NCBI GenBank assembly: GCA_949752745.1
Contig: OX457028.1
Span: forward strand, 8,763,389 to 8,827,388
DNA length: 64,000 bases
Reading direction: 5' to 3'
Source: Protula sp. h YS-2021
Taxonomy: Eukaryota > Annelida > Polychaeta > Sabellida > Serpulidae
The notes beneath the pieces were generated by a model. The model ran no database searches. It worked only from the letters and a program-made list of their open reading frames with translations, and was not told where the DNA came from. Positions 46,345 through 57,300 of this stretch are shown here, one piece after another (position 1 is the stretch's first letter; the number at the start of each line of letters is the position of its first letter). Made by a program: the position numbers and the translations under genes.

Positions 46345-46371
46345 TGACCTTGACTTTACTGGTCAAGGTCA
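46345..46371. promoter_or_regulatory. 27-bp four-half-site palindrome, variant
   Basis: TGACCT, TGACTT, a 3-bp spacer, TGGTCA, AGGTCA, in the same 6-6-3-6-6 layout as 43383 and 46503. Confidence 0.4.
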
Positions 46372-46502
46372 AATCGCCAAAAAGGTCAATCGGTTTCTAG
46401 ACATCTACAACAAGGCCGTTGAAGCTAGAAAAGACAAACTTTTTTTTAGAAAAGGCACATATATAAGGAACGATGTGATCTGAGGTACACGTTGAAAATT
46501 TT

Positions 46503-46529
46503 TGACCTTGACCTTGAAGGTCAAGGTCA
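46503..46529. promoter_or_regulatory. 27-bp four-half-site palindrome, perfect
   Basis: Two TGACCT hexamers, TGA spacer, two AGGTCA hexamers: perfect 12-bp arms. This is the best version of the element. It contains TCAAGGTCA on both strands. Confidence 0.5.
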
Positions 46530-47403
46530 AATCGCGAAAAAAGTTAAAAGCAAACGTTAAAAGCAATACGTAAGGTATAACTTCCGGTGTCCTTGACCTC
46601 CAGGTCACTTTCGAGCCCCAAACCGGAAGTTGGCCCTTATCTCAAAAACGGTAACAGATAGAGCAATTTTGACCTCATTTTCGACCTCCACTCCCTAGAC
46701 GACGATACGTAAGTTATAACTTCCGGTGTCCTTGACTTCTAGGTCACTTTCGAGCCCCAAACCGGAAGTTGGCCCTTATCTGGAAAACGGTAAGAGATAG
46801 AGCACTTTTGACCTCATTTTCGACCTCCACCCTCCTATACGACAACACGTAAGGTATGGCTTCCGGTGTCCTTGACCTCCAGGTCACTTTCGAGCTCCAA
46901 ACCGGAAGTTGGCCCTTATCTCAAAAACGGTAACAGATAGAGCAATTTTGACCTCATTTTTGACCATCACCCCCTATACGGCGATACGTAAGGTATAACT
47001 TCCGGTGTCCTTGACTTCCAGGTCACTTTCGAGCCCCAAACCGGAAGTTGGAATTTATCTCGAAAACGGTAAGAGATAGAGCAATTTTGACCTCATTTTC
47101 GACTTCCACCCCTATGCGATGATATGTAAGGTATAACTTCCGGTGTCCTTGAATTCCAGGTCACTTTCGAGCCCCAAACCGGAAGTTGGAATTTATCTCG
47201 AAAACGGTAAGAGATAGAGCAGTCGGTTTCCAGACATCTCCTACAAGACCGCTGAAGCTAGACCAACCAAACTTGGCACGTGTATGGAGGGTCATCTGAA
47301 GTGGTGCACCTGATAAACATTTTTGACCTTGACCTTACCGGTAGACACGAGAAAATTGTTAACAAATAGCAATAGCATCTACCTTCCGTTTTAAGTTATC
47401 ATT

Positions 47404-47600
47404 CCAAGTGGGATCGCATTTGGGACAGGTGCGGCATGCTTATTTGACTCCCATCGGTGCGCGGTTCGCAATTCAGACTCCTGTACATGTCTGTGTAACT
47501 TGCGTCGATCCGCAGTTGTTAATTCGGACTAGTGCGCAAGTTCATTTTAACTTACGTCGATGCGCCCTAATTTTTTTGGACCAGAGCGCATGTTTAATTA
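47404..47600. repeat. 51-bp minisatellite, short island (~4 copies)
   Basis: Diverged copies of the unit at 8.2-10.1 kb (GATGCGC, ATTCGGAC(T/C)AGTGCGCA, TTTAACTT). It is followed directly by the same flank as the large array. Confidence 0.75.
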
Positions 47601-47825
47601 AAAAATTCACCCAAAATACAAAAATTGTCCGATCGGATAAAAACTGGAGGGTGGAATGTAGGAGAAACATTTTAAATTTTTTCTTCAGAAATTCTCCAAA
47701 AATTCAAAAATCACCCGATCGAGTAAAAAAGCACAAGCCGTATGCACGACCGCTTAGGGATACCTCACACCAAAAATAAATGACATCGGATCAAAATTGT
47801 AGGAGGAGATATGTTTTGAAACAAA
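47601..47825. repeat. Minisatellite-flanking segment, copy 2
   Basis: Matches 10141-10395: ATCGGATAAAAACTG, AAAGCACAAGCCGTATGC and CCAAAAATAAATGACATCGG. It runs into the ~150-bp satellite, suggesting that satellite and flank share ancestry. Confidence 0.7.
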
Positions 47826-47899
47826 AATTTACCTAATAAACAACTAACCAACCGGCGCCGCCTGCAAACCGATAGGTATACCCCCAGCTTATATGTAGT

Positions 47900-49345
47900 A
47901 TAAACTGGGCTAAAATGGCTTCCCTTGATCGCAATGATCGCAAAAAAGTAATTTTCCCAGATAGGCCTACCCACAGAACAATCGTGCGAAGTTGGAGAGG
48001 AATCCGATGCAAATTCTGGGACAAGAAGCATTTTGAAAACTGGAAGTCAGTAAATTAAAAAATGACCCCCCTCCCCTGCCGCCAGCTTTGCCAACTTTTG
48101 GCGAATCGCCAGAAAAAGTCATTCTTCCAGACAGGCCTGCCTAGAGAACAATTGTACAAAACTGGAAAGGAATCCGATCAAAATTGTGGGAGAACAAGCA
48201 TTTTGAAAATTAGACACCAAAAAAAAAAAAAAAAAAAAAAAATTAAAAATGCCCCCCCCCCCCTCCCATTTAGCAATTTTTTGCGGATCGCCAAAAAAAG
48301 TGATATTTCAAGAGAGGCCAACACAAAAAAGATTCATACCAAATTTAAAGAAAATATGATCAAGATTGTGTGAAAAGAAGCATTTTAAAAATTGGCATCC
48401 ATAAAATTATAAATGCCCCCCATTTTTTGGTGGATCACCAAAAAAGTATTTTTTCAAGAGAGACCTACCTAGAGAAGAATAGTGCAAAACTGAAAACGAA
48501 TTCAATCAAAATTATTAGAGAAGAAGCATTTTGAAAATTGACAACCAAAAATTTTAAATGCTCTCCATCCAGCGAATTTCTGGCGGATCGCCAAAATAAG
48601 TAATTTTTCAAGAGAGGTTTATCTACAGAACAATTGTACAAACTTGAAAAGTAATCTGCTTAAACTTACGGAAGAAGAAGCATTTTGAAAATTAGACACC
48701 AAAAAGTTAAAAAATGCCCCCATTTGGTCAATTTTTGGTGGATCGCCAAAAAAGTGATATTTCAAGAGAGGCCTATTTTAACAACATCCATACAAAATTT
48801 AAAGAAAATCTTGATCAAAATTGCGTGAGAAGAAGCATTTTGAAAACTGGCAACCATAAAATTATAAATGCTAACCATTTGGCCAATTTTTGGCGGATCG
48901 CCAAAAAACGTAGGCCTAGCTAAGGAACAATTTGACGCCAAAAATTAAAAAAAGACCGTCATTAAGCCAATTTTTGGCGGATCTACCTCCAAAACATTGC
49001 AAAGGGATCTCATCAAATTTGTGGGAAAAGAAGCATTTTGAAAATTTGACACCAAAAAAATTAAACAATAACCCCCCCCCCCCCCCCCCCCCACAATTGC
49101 CCTATTTTTGGCAGAACGCCAAAATAAGTAATTTTTTAAAATAGGCCTACCTGGAAAATATTCGTACAAAATTTAAAGAAAATCTGATCAAAATTGTTCG
49201 GGAAGCATTTTGAAAATTGGCAACCGAAAAATTTTAAGTGCCCTTCACTTAGCAAATTTTTGGCGGATCGCCAAAATTTTTTTTTCAAGACTGGTCTACC
49301 TAGAGAACATTCGTACAAATTTTGAAAGGATATCTGATCAAAACT
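47900..49345. repeat. ~150-bp satellite array (about nine units)
   Basis: The GGCGGATCGCCA motif recurs at ~48100, 48281, 48430, 48582, 48738, 48892, 48975 and 49262; typical spacing 149-156 bp, with one 181-bp and one ~84-bp step. Units include AAGAGAGGCCTACCTA, GATCAAAATTG, AGAAGAAGCATTTTGAAAA and an AATGCCCC tract that expands into long C-runs (for example 49073-49092). Related fragments lie at 1.0-1.35, 5.57-5.70 and 50.05-50.13 kb. Confidence 0.85.
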
Positions 49346-50440
49346 GAAGGAGAAGAAGCATTTGAAGTAAATAAAAGTTTACACACGTACATGCGTACAT
49401 ACAGGCGATGGATGCCCCTGAATTGATGTGGTAAGACCAGCTCAGCGTGTTCGTATGGTCTAATGATAACCAATAGCCTGAAGCAACTTTTTCTTTTGAA
49501 TTCACTCAAACAATGGCAGGCTTCCGAGCGGCTTTGAAAACTTTTAGGTTTTTAAGGAGTTTCACTTTCAAAAATAAAGGTTTTAGGAGTTGTTTTTTAG
49601 GGTTTCAGCGATATTTTTGTGGGGAGGGGGGGGAGTTTTCGGGCAAACATCGGCTTACAAAATGTTTTCATGACTAAAACCATGGCATAAAAGTTACGTT
49701 TGTACATAAACTCACTTTAAATAACAGCAAAATAGAATTTCAAAAATGATTAGTCAATGCGGTTAATTTTTGGCCAAAACTTGGCAGACCTATGATATTA
49801 TCACCGTCTTATGATGTCGTGTTGTATTAAGCTAACTCTCTCGAGAACGGTTGTTGTACTTGCGAAGTATTGTTTAGTAAAGAATTACTTTGTGACCTGG
49901 TTTCTTGTCTGGTCTTTATGTCCCTTTACTGTTTTTTTTTCTTTTTTCTTTCTTTTTTAAGCTGATCTCAATACATCTGATATAGCAAATTTGATATCAA
50001 TTTATTATAAATGCCCTGAAAAGTTCCTCTAAACAACAGTACCATTCGGTGGATTTTTTGCGAATTGCCAAAAAAGTACCTGGTCAAGAGAGGAGGATGA
50101 AGAAGATCAGCACAGAGTCTGAAAGGAATCCGATTCACACCGTATGTATATATACAGACGACGCATGCGCCTGTTGGTGTAACCAGTTCGACGAAGCACG
50201 TTGGTTAAAAAAAGCAAAGACAGGTTTTTTCCTCAAAACCAAAACTGAAATTTTTAACAAAAATCTCTGCCTCGAAAAATCGAGTTTTTAGTTTCCGGAA
50301 AAAATAAAGGTTTTAGGAGGTTTTACAGGGGCTTTAGGGTCTGTCGAAAAAGATAAAGGTTTTGAGGGCTTCCGCTGCCAAGCCTGCAATGGTTTTCGAG
50401 ATTCTAGAGTAGAATGCATCGATGAACAGATGCCAGCTTA
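49346..50440. other. Spacer with scattered satellite fragments, no gene seen
   Basis: A diverged ~150-bp satellite unit at 50045-50130 (GCGAATTGCCAAAAAAGTA, CAAGAGAGGAGGA, AAAGGAATCCGAT) and two AAATAAAGGTTTTAGGAG stretches at ~49570 and ~50305. Nothing else recognised. Confidence 0.5.
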
Positions 50441-51632
50441 TCTCTCCTCCCCATTGGTGTACCCCTAGGTATGTATATCCCCCTCCCCCATTGGTGTGCC
50501 CCTTGGTATACTTATCCCCCTCCCCTATTGATGCACCCTTACTTGTGCTTATTCCCCCTCTACCCCATTGATGTGCCCCTAGGTATGCTTATCCCCCTCC
50601 CTCCCCATTGGTGTGCCCCTAGGTATGCTTATCCCCCTCCCTCCCCACTGGTGTGCCCCTAGGTATGCGTATCCCCCTCCCTCCCCACTGGTGTGCCCCT
50701 AGGTATGCTTAGCCCCCTCCCTCCCCATTGATATACCCCTAGGTATGCTTATCCCCCTCCCTCCCCATTGGTGTGCCCCTAGGTATGCTTATCCCCCTCC
50801 CTCCCCACTGGTGTGCCCCTAGGTATGCGTATCCGCCTCCCTCCCCACTGGTGTGCCCCTAGGTATGCTTAGCCCCCTCCCTCCCCATTGGTATGCCCCT
50901 AGGTATGCTTATCCCCCTCCCTCCCCATCGGTGTGCCCCTAGGTATGCTTATCCCACTCGATCCCCATTGGTGTGCCCCTAAGTAAGCATACCCCCCTCC
51001 CTTCCCATTGGTGTGCCCCTAGGTATGCTTAGCCCCCTCCCTCCCCATTGGTGTGCCCCTAGGTATGCTTATCCCCCTCCCTCCCCACTGGTGTGTCCCT
51101 AGGTATGCTTATCCCACTCGATCCCCATTGGTGTGCCCCTAAGTATGCATACCCCCCTCCCTTCCCATTGGTGTGCCCCTAAGTATGCTTTGGCTCTAGG
51201 AATAAGAAGAGTAGACGACATTTTCAATGCACACAGCTTTTATTTATTTTAATGTTTTCAAGCTAGGTATGCTTATCCCCCTCCCTCCCCACTGGTGTGC
51301 CCCTAGGTATGCTTATCCCCCTCCCTCCCCACTGGTGTGCCCCTAGGTATGCTTAGCCCCCTCCCTCCCCATTGGTATACCCCTAGGTATGCTTATCCCC
51401 CTCCCTCCCCACTGGTGTGCCCCTAGGTATGCTTAGCCCCCTCCCTCCCCATTGGTATACCCCTAGGTATGCTTATCCCCCTCCCTCCCCATTGGTGTGC
51501 CCCTAGGTATGCTCATCCCCCTCCCTCCCCATTGGTGTGCCCCTAAGTATGCTCATCCCCCTCCCTCCCCATTGGTGTGCCCCTAGGTATGCTCATCCCC
51601 CTCCCTCCCCATTGGTGTGCCCCTAAGTATGC
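50441..51632. repeat. 40-bp minisatellite, long array (~28 copies)
   Basis: Same unit as 5928-6145, mostly exact 40-bp spacing, with common variants ACTGGTGTG, TTAGCCCC and CATACCCC. Blocks of several units recur in the same variant order (for example 50561-50720 and 50741-50900), so multi-unit blocks were amplified. It is interrupted at 51191-51266 by a piece of block A. Confidence 0.9.
51191..51266. repeat. Fragment of block A captured inside the 40-bp array
   Basis: 76 bp identical to the first part of block A (TGGCTCTAGGAATAAGAAGA to TTTTCAAGCTAG). After it the array restarts at GGTATGC. The exit joins block A CAAGCTAGG with array CCCCTAGG at the shared CTAGG, consistent with unequal recombination at microhomology. 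Confidence 0.8.
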
Positions 51633-52501
51633 TTTGGCTCTAGGAATAAGAAGAGTAGACGACATTTTCAATGCACACAGCTTTTATTTATTTTAATGTT
51701 TTCAAGCTAGGCACAACATATACCAAATACTTATTCTCGATGTCGAAAATGTATAAAAAAATGTCAATTTAAAAACACTTCAGTATTTTTAAATAAGAAA
51801 TTTCATACATGAACCAGCAGAGGAACTAGTCTTGAATTTTAAATGAAATTTAATGAAATATCTGCAGCAAATTTTTAATATTTTAATTCATACTACAAAT
51901 TTACCGTTACCATAGTGATAATACCCTGGCACCGCATTTACAGCAAAAACCCATATAAAGTTTTTTTTTTAACCAGATGTGCGTTAAGACAATTTGCTTC
52001 TTTCTTTTTTTTATTTGCAAACTCTACAATTGTTTACTGATTTTTCATTTCCTACAACAGCGATACAATGACGCCATACGATGACGTCATACGACGACGT
52101 CATACCATAGATCTGCTTCCCATACAACACACAGAAAAAAAAACAAGAACACTAGAACACAAACACTAGTGAAAATATCACAGACATGTTAAAATATATA
52201 ATATTTGCTAACAGAAACTATTTAAATACTCACTCCCACTATACTGAAAAATAATCAAGGACTTGTCACTCAAACCCCCTTGCCTGTATACAACCCCCCA
52301 TTATGTGAAAATAGTAAACAAAAAATGCAATGTAACTTACAAGACATGTTTTTCGATGGTCATTTTGAGGAGAATCGACTCTCGATGAAGACATTTTTTT
52401 ACATTACACATGATGAAAAAAATAAAGCTGGTAATTCTTTCTTACAATTTGCTTGAAACACACTTTTTTCTTTTATTCTGGTGCCATTGTGTTCAATCAC
52501 C

Positions 52502-52580
<79 letters not shown>

Positions 52581-52636
52581 CGACACCCAGAAGTACTTCT
52601 GAAGTACTTATAGACGTACTTATAACGACGCGAAAA
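51633..52636. repeat. Duplicated block A, copy 2
   Basis: Near-identical to 6146-7143. Contains the palindrome GAAGTACTTC near its right end and ends ACGACGCGAAAA. Here it is joined directly to block B. Confidence 0.85.
52503..52579. repeat. (TA)n microsatellite
   Basis: About 38 TA units, in the same position within block A as 7013-7084. Confidence 0.95.
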
Positions 52637-52637
52637 G

Positions 52638-53850
52638 AGAAGACCATCTACGAAAGTGCCAGGCCGAGAGAATCGTGTGACTGGCCGACCATTCCGTTGA
52701 TCTTCGCAAAGAGTCGAATAATACATTTCCTAGAATCCCAAGTGGGAAAAAAAATCAAACACAGTATCACGTAACAATCACGTGACACTCATCGGATGAA
52801 ATCATTGTGTTTATTACTCCCGGCAAATTGTTACTTGCGGTTCAGCAAATGTTTTAATTGTTTATCTACAGTTTTCTGCACATTTTACGACAGTCTTTTT
52901 ATTTTACCTAAATTGAACACAAAGTGGTCCGATTACCATTTTCTTTGGCTTCAAATTTAGCATACTCCAATGCGTGAAGACTTTATTTTGTACATACTAC
53001 TTCCCTCACAGTTGCCTTTACTCTTAATCTCATCAACAAATTAATTAATTGTTTGACTAATTGATTGATTTAACATTTTTACAAATACGGAAGAAACCTT
53101 CCTAAACGAGGAAAAAGAAACAGATTTCAATAAAGCTCCAATCAGCTACCGAGATAAAAGTTTGAAATTGGCTACGAAGGCCGACACGGTAACTGCTGTG
53201 CGTAAAACACAAGACTCGGCGCCGGCGGGGCGAGCTTCATATAACGCCCTGCCACGGTATTCACAAAAGTTAACTGTGCAGTTAACTGTGAACCGCACAC
53301 GGGAAATCAGCTGATTTAGCTCAATTACTCAAACAACTTTCACAAAGATCTATTTAAATATAAAAGTAAAATTTATTAATCAACTCTAAAAAGTCGGTTA
53401 GTCACAGGAGCAGTTAAAGGAATTGGTTAACTGCACAGTTAACTTTTGTGAATACCGCCACTGACATTCAAGCATGGGACCATACTGAAGTGTGAAAAGA
53501 AGGCGGGGTGGAGGGGAGGGGGTGGATAAGAGGGCTCTAGGGTAGCACGCATGCAAAACGACCACAATTTCGCACCCAAATGACGCGCAAAATTGTCGAG
53601 TACAGAACGTGGGCGGACGCGAAAATGAGGGGGGGGGACAGTAATCAGTGGATCCCCCCCCGCCGCCCTCCACCCCTCCACACATACCACCAATTGCTGA
53701 CGCAGTGCTCTCTCTGCTTTTTTTAACACACAGTTTACATCCTCAGTCACTCCGAGTTGAGAACTGTCAGTACTTATTTTTTTAACACACACATACATTA
53801 GCTAATAAGCTTGTACTGACAACACACATTTGATGGGCAAAACCAACAAG
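52638..53850. repeat. Duplicated block B, copy 2
   Basis: Near-identical to 10752-11965, with a few substitutions and shorter G and C runs. Includes the second MITE copy. The sequence beyond AAAACCAACAAG is unrelated to that of copy 1. Confidence 0.85.
53255..53457. mobile_element. 203-bp MITE, copy 2
   Basis: Same 32-bp terminal inverted repeats and interior as 11365-11567, and the same length. Duplicated together with block B rather than inserted independently. Confidence 0.85.
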
Positions 53851-54108
53851 TTTGTCCAAGGACAAAGTCCCAGCTTACGAAAAGCAATAAGACCCATTCC
53901 AGCGTGCATGAGCGAAGGAATTTTCCTGAAATATCAAGCTTCAAAAGATGAGACGGCAAAGAGCTAGCTCAATAATTAATTTAGCACCGGACCAGAACAT
54001 AGACCGATAAATGCATACAAAGATTTCTTTCCCAGAAAAATGGGGAACAGATTTTTTGTATATCTGGTAGACTGGATAGATTGCCATAGATACCTTCAAA
54101 CAACGCTC
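53851..54108. other. Short spacer, no feature recognised
   Basis: Begins with the small hairpin TTTGTCC-AAGGACAAA. No open frame of note. Confidence 0.4.
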
Positions 54109-54358
54109 GCATTTCGACCAGTGCGCATATTTATATGACTTGCCTCGATGCGCGGTTCTAATTCAGACAAGTGCGCATTTTTATTTAATTTGCGTTGATG
54201 CGCGGCTCTCATTTTGGAACAGTGCACATGTTTATTTAACTTAATAAAGATTAATGCGCGGTTCTTATTCCAGACCAATGCGCATGTTTATTTTACTTTC
54301 GTACTTATTTTGGACAAGTGCACAAGTTTCCTTAGGTTGTCTTGATGCGCGGGTCACA
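54109..54358. repeat. 51-bp minisatellite relic (~5 copies)
   Basis: Diverged units (ATTTCGACCAGTGCGCATAT, GATGCGCGGTTC, TTTATTTAACTT) that end in TTGATGCGCGGGTCACAAC, directly abutting the first 114-bp satellite monomer. Confidence 0.75.
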
Positions 54359-57300
54359 ACATTCGTACATTATCGCCCAATGTTCCCTATTATCGCCCAC
54401 CCGAAAAATATTATATTTATCATATTTTCGGGTCCTAGAATTGTTTCCTGCACTTTTAAAGCGAAAATTACAACTTTCTTGCATTATCGCCCAATATTCC
54501 CTATTATCGCCCATCCGAAAAATATCACATTTATCATATTTTCGGGTCATAGAATTGATTCCTGCACTTTTAAAGCGAAAATTACAACTTTCTTGCATTA
54601 TCGCCCAATGTTCCCTATTATCGCCGACACGAAAAATATCATATTTATCATATTTTCGGGTCATAGAATTGATTATTGCACTTTTAAAGCGAAAATCACA
54701 ACTTTCTTACATTATCGCCCAATGTTAACTATTATCGCCCACACGAAAAATATCACATTTATCATATTTTCGGGTCATAGAATTGTTTCCTGCACTTTTA
54801 AAGCGAAAATTACAACTTTCTTGCACTATCGCCCAATGTTCCCTATTATCGACCATCCGAAAAATATCATATTTATCATATTTTCGAGTCACAGAATTGA
54901 TTCCTGCACTTTTAAAGCGAAAATTACAATTTTCTTACATTATCGCCCAATATTCCCTATTATCGCCCACCCGTAAAATATCACATTTATCATATTTTCG
55001 GGTCATAGAATTGATTCCTGCACTTTTAAAGCGAAAATTACAACTTTCTTGCATTATCGCCCAATTTTCCGTATTATCGCCCATCCGAAAAATATCATAT
55101 TTATCATATTTTCGGGTTATAGAATTGATTCCTGCTCTTTTAAAGCGAAAATTACAACTTTCTTACATTATCGCCCAATGTTCCCTATTATCGCCCACAC
55201 GAAAAATATTATATTTATCATATTTTCGGGTCCTAGAATTGTTTCCTGCACTTTTAAAGCGAAAATTACAACTTTCTTGCTTTATCGCACAATATTCCCT
55301 GTTATCGCCCACCCGTAAAATATCACATTGATCATATTTTCGGGTCACAGAATTGATTCCTGCACTTTTAAAGCGAAAATTACAACTTTCTTGCATTATC
55401 GCCCAATGTTCCCTATTATCGCCCACACGAAAAATATCACATTTATCATATTTTCGGGTCATAGAATTGATTCCTGCTCTTTTAAAGCGAAAATTACAAC
55501 TTTCTTACATTATCGCCCAATGTTCCCTATTATCGCCCACACGAAAAATATTATATTTATCATATTTTCGGGTCCTAGAATCGTTTCCTGCACTTTTAAA
55601 GCGAAAATTACAACTTTCTTGCTTTATCGCCCAATATTCCCTGTTATCGCCCACCCGTAAAATATCAAATTGATCATATTTTCGGGTAACAGAATTGATT
55701 CCTGCACTTTTAAAGCGAAAATTACAACTTTCTTGCATTATCGCCCAATGTTCCCTATTATCGTCAACACGAAAAATATCACATCTATCATATTTTCGGG
55801 TCATAGAATTGATTCCTGCACTTTTAAAGCGAAAATTACAATTTTCTTACATTATCGCCCAATATTCCCTATTATCGCCCACCCGAAAAGTATCACATTT
55901 ATCATATTTTCGGGTCATAGAATTGATCCCTGCACTTTTAAAGCGAAAATTACAACTTTCTTGCATTATCGCCCAATATTCCCTATTATCGCCCATCCGA
56001 AAAATATCACATTTATCATATTTTCGGGTCCTAGAATTGATTCCTGCTCTTTTAAAGCGAAAATTACAACTTTCTTACATTATCGCCCAATGTTACCTAT
56101 TATCGCCCACACGAAAAATATTATATTTATGATATTTTCGGGTCACAGAACTGTTTCCTGCACTTTAAAAGCCAAAATTACAACTTTCTTGCATTATCGC
56201 CCAATGTTCCCTATTATCGCCGACACGAAAAATATCACATTTATCATATTTTCGGGTCATAGAATTGATTCCTGCATTTTTAAAGCGAAAATTACAACTT
56301 TCTTGCATTATCGCCCAATGTTCCCTATTATCGCCCATCCAAAAATATCATATTTTTCATATTTTCGGGACATATAATTGATCCCTGCACTTTTAAAGCG
56401 AAAATTACAACTTTCTTGCATTATCGCCCAATATTCCCTATTATCGCCCATCCGAAAAATATCATACTTATCATATTTTCGGGTTATAGAATTGATTCCT
56501 GCTCTTTTAAAGCGAAAATTACAACTTTCTTACATTATCGCCCAATGTTCCCTATTATCGCCCACACGAAAAATATTATATTTATCATATTTTCGGGTCC
56601 TAGAATTGTTTCCTGCACTTTTAAAGCGAAAATTACAACTTTCTTGCTTTATCGCACAATATTCCCTGTTATCGCCCACCCGTAAAATATCACATTGATC
56701 ATATTTTCGGGTCACAGAATTGATTCCTGCACTTTTAAAGCGAAAATTACAACTTTCTTGCATTATCGCCCAATGTTCCCTATTATCGCCCACACGAAAA
56801 ATATCACATTTATCATATTTTCGGGTCATAGAATTGATTCCTGCTCTTTTAAAGCGAAAATTACAACTTTCTTACATTATCGCCCAATGTTCCCTATTAT
56901 CGCCCACACGAAAAATATTATATTTATCATATTTTCGGGTCCTAGAATCGTTTCCTGCACTTTTAAAGCGAAAATTACAACTTTCTTGCTTTATCGCCCA
57001 ATATTCCCTGTTATCGCCCACCCGTAAAATATCAAATTGATCATATTTTCGGGTCACAGAATTGATTCCTGCACTTTTAAAGCGAAAATTACAACTTTCT
57101 TGCATTATCGCCCAATGTTCCCTACTATCGTCAACACGAAAAATATCACATTTATCATATTTTCGGGTCATAGAATTGATTCCTGCACTTTTAAAGCGAA
57201 AATTACAATTTTCTGACATTATCGCCCAATATTCCCTATTATCGCCCACCCGAAAAATATCACATTTATCATATTTTCGGGTCATAGAATTGATCCCTGC

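Larger units (their letters stand above)
46247..47345. repeat. 139-bp tandem array with flanking duplicates
   Basis: TAAG(G/T)TAT(A/G)(A/G)CTTCCGGTG recurs at 46571, 46710, 46850, 46989 and 47127 (period 138-140). Each unit has a paired CTTCCGGTG and ACCGGAAGTTGG plus CTCAAAAACGGTAACAGATA. The array is bracketed by copies of CGGTTTCCAGACATCTCCT (46247 and 47224) and GGTGCACCTGATAAA(A/C)ATTTTTGACC, so a larger ~1-kb unit appears duplicated. Confidence 0.8.
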
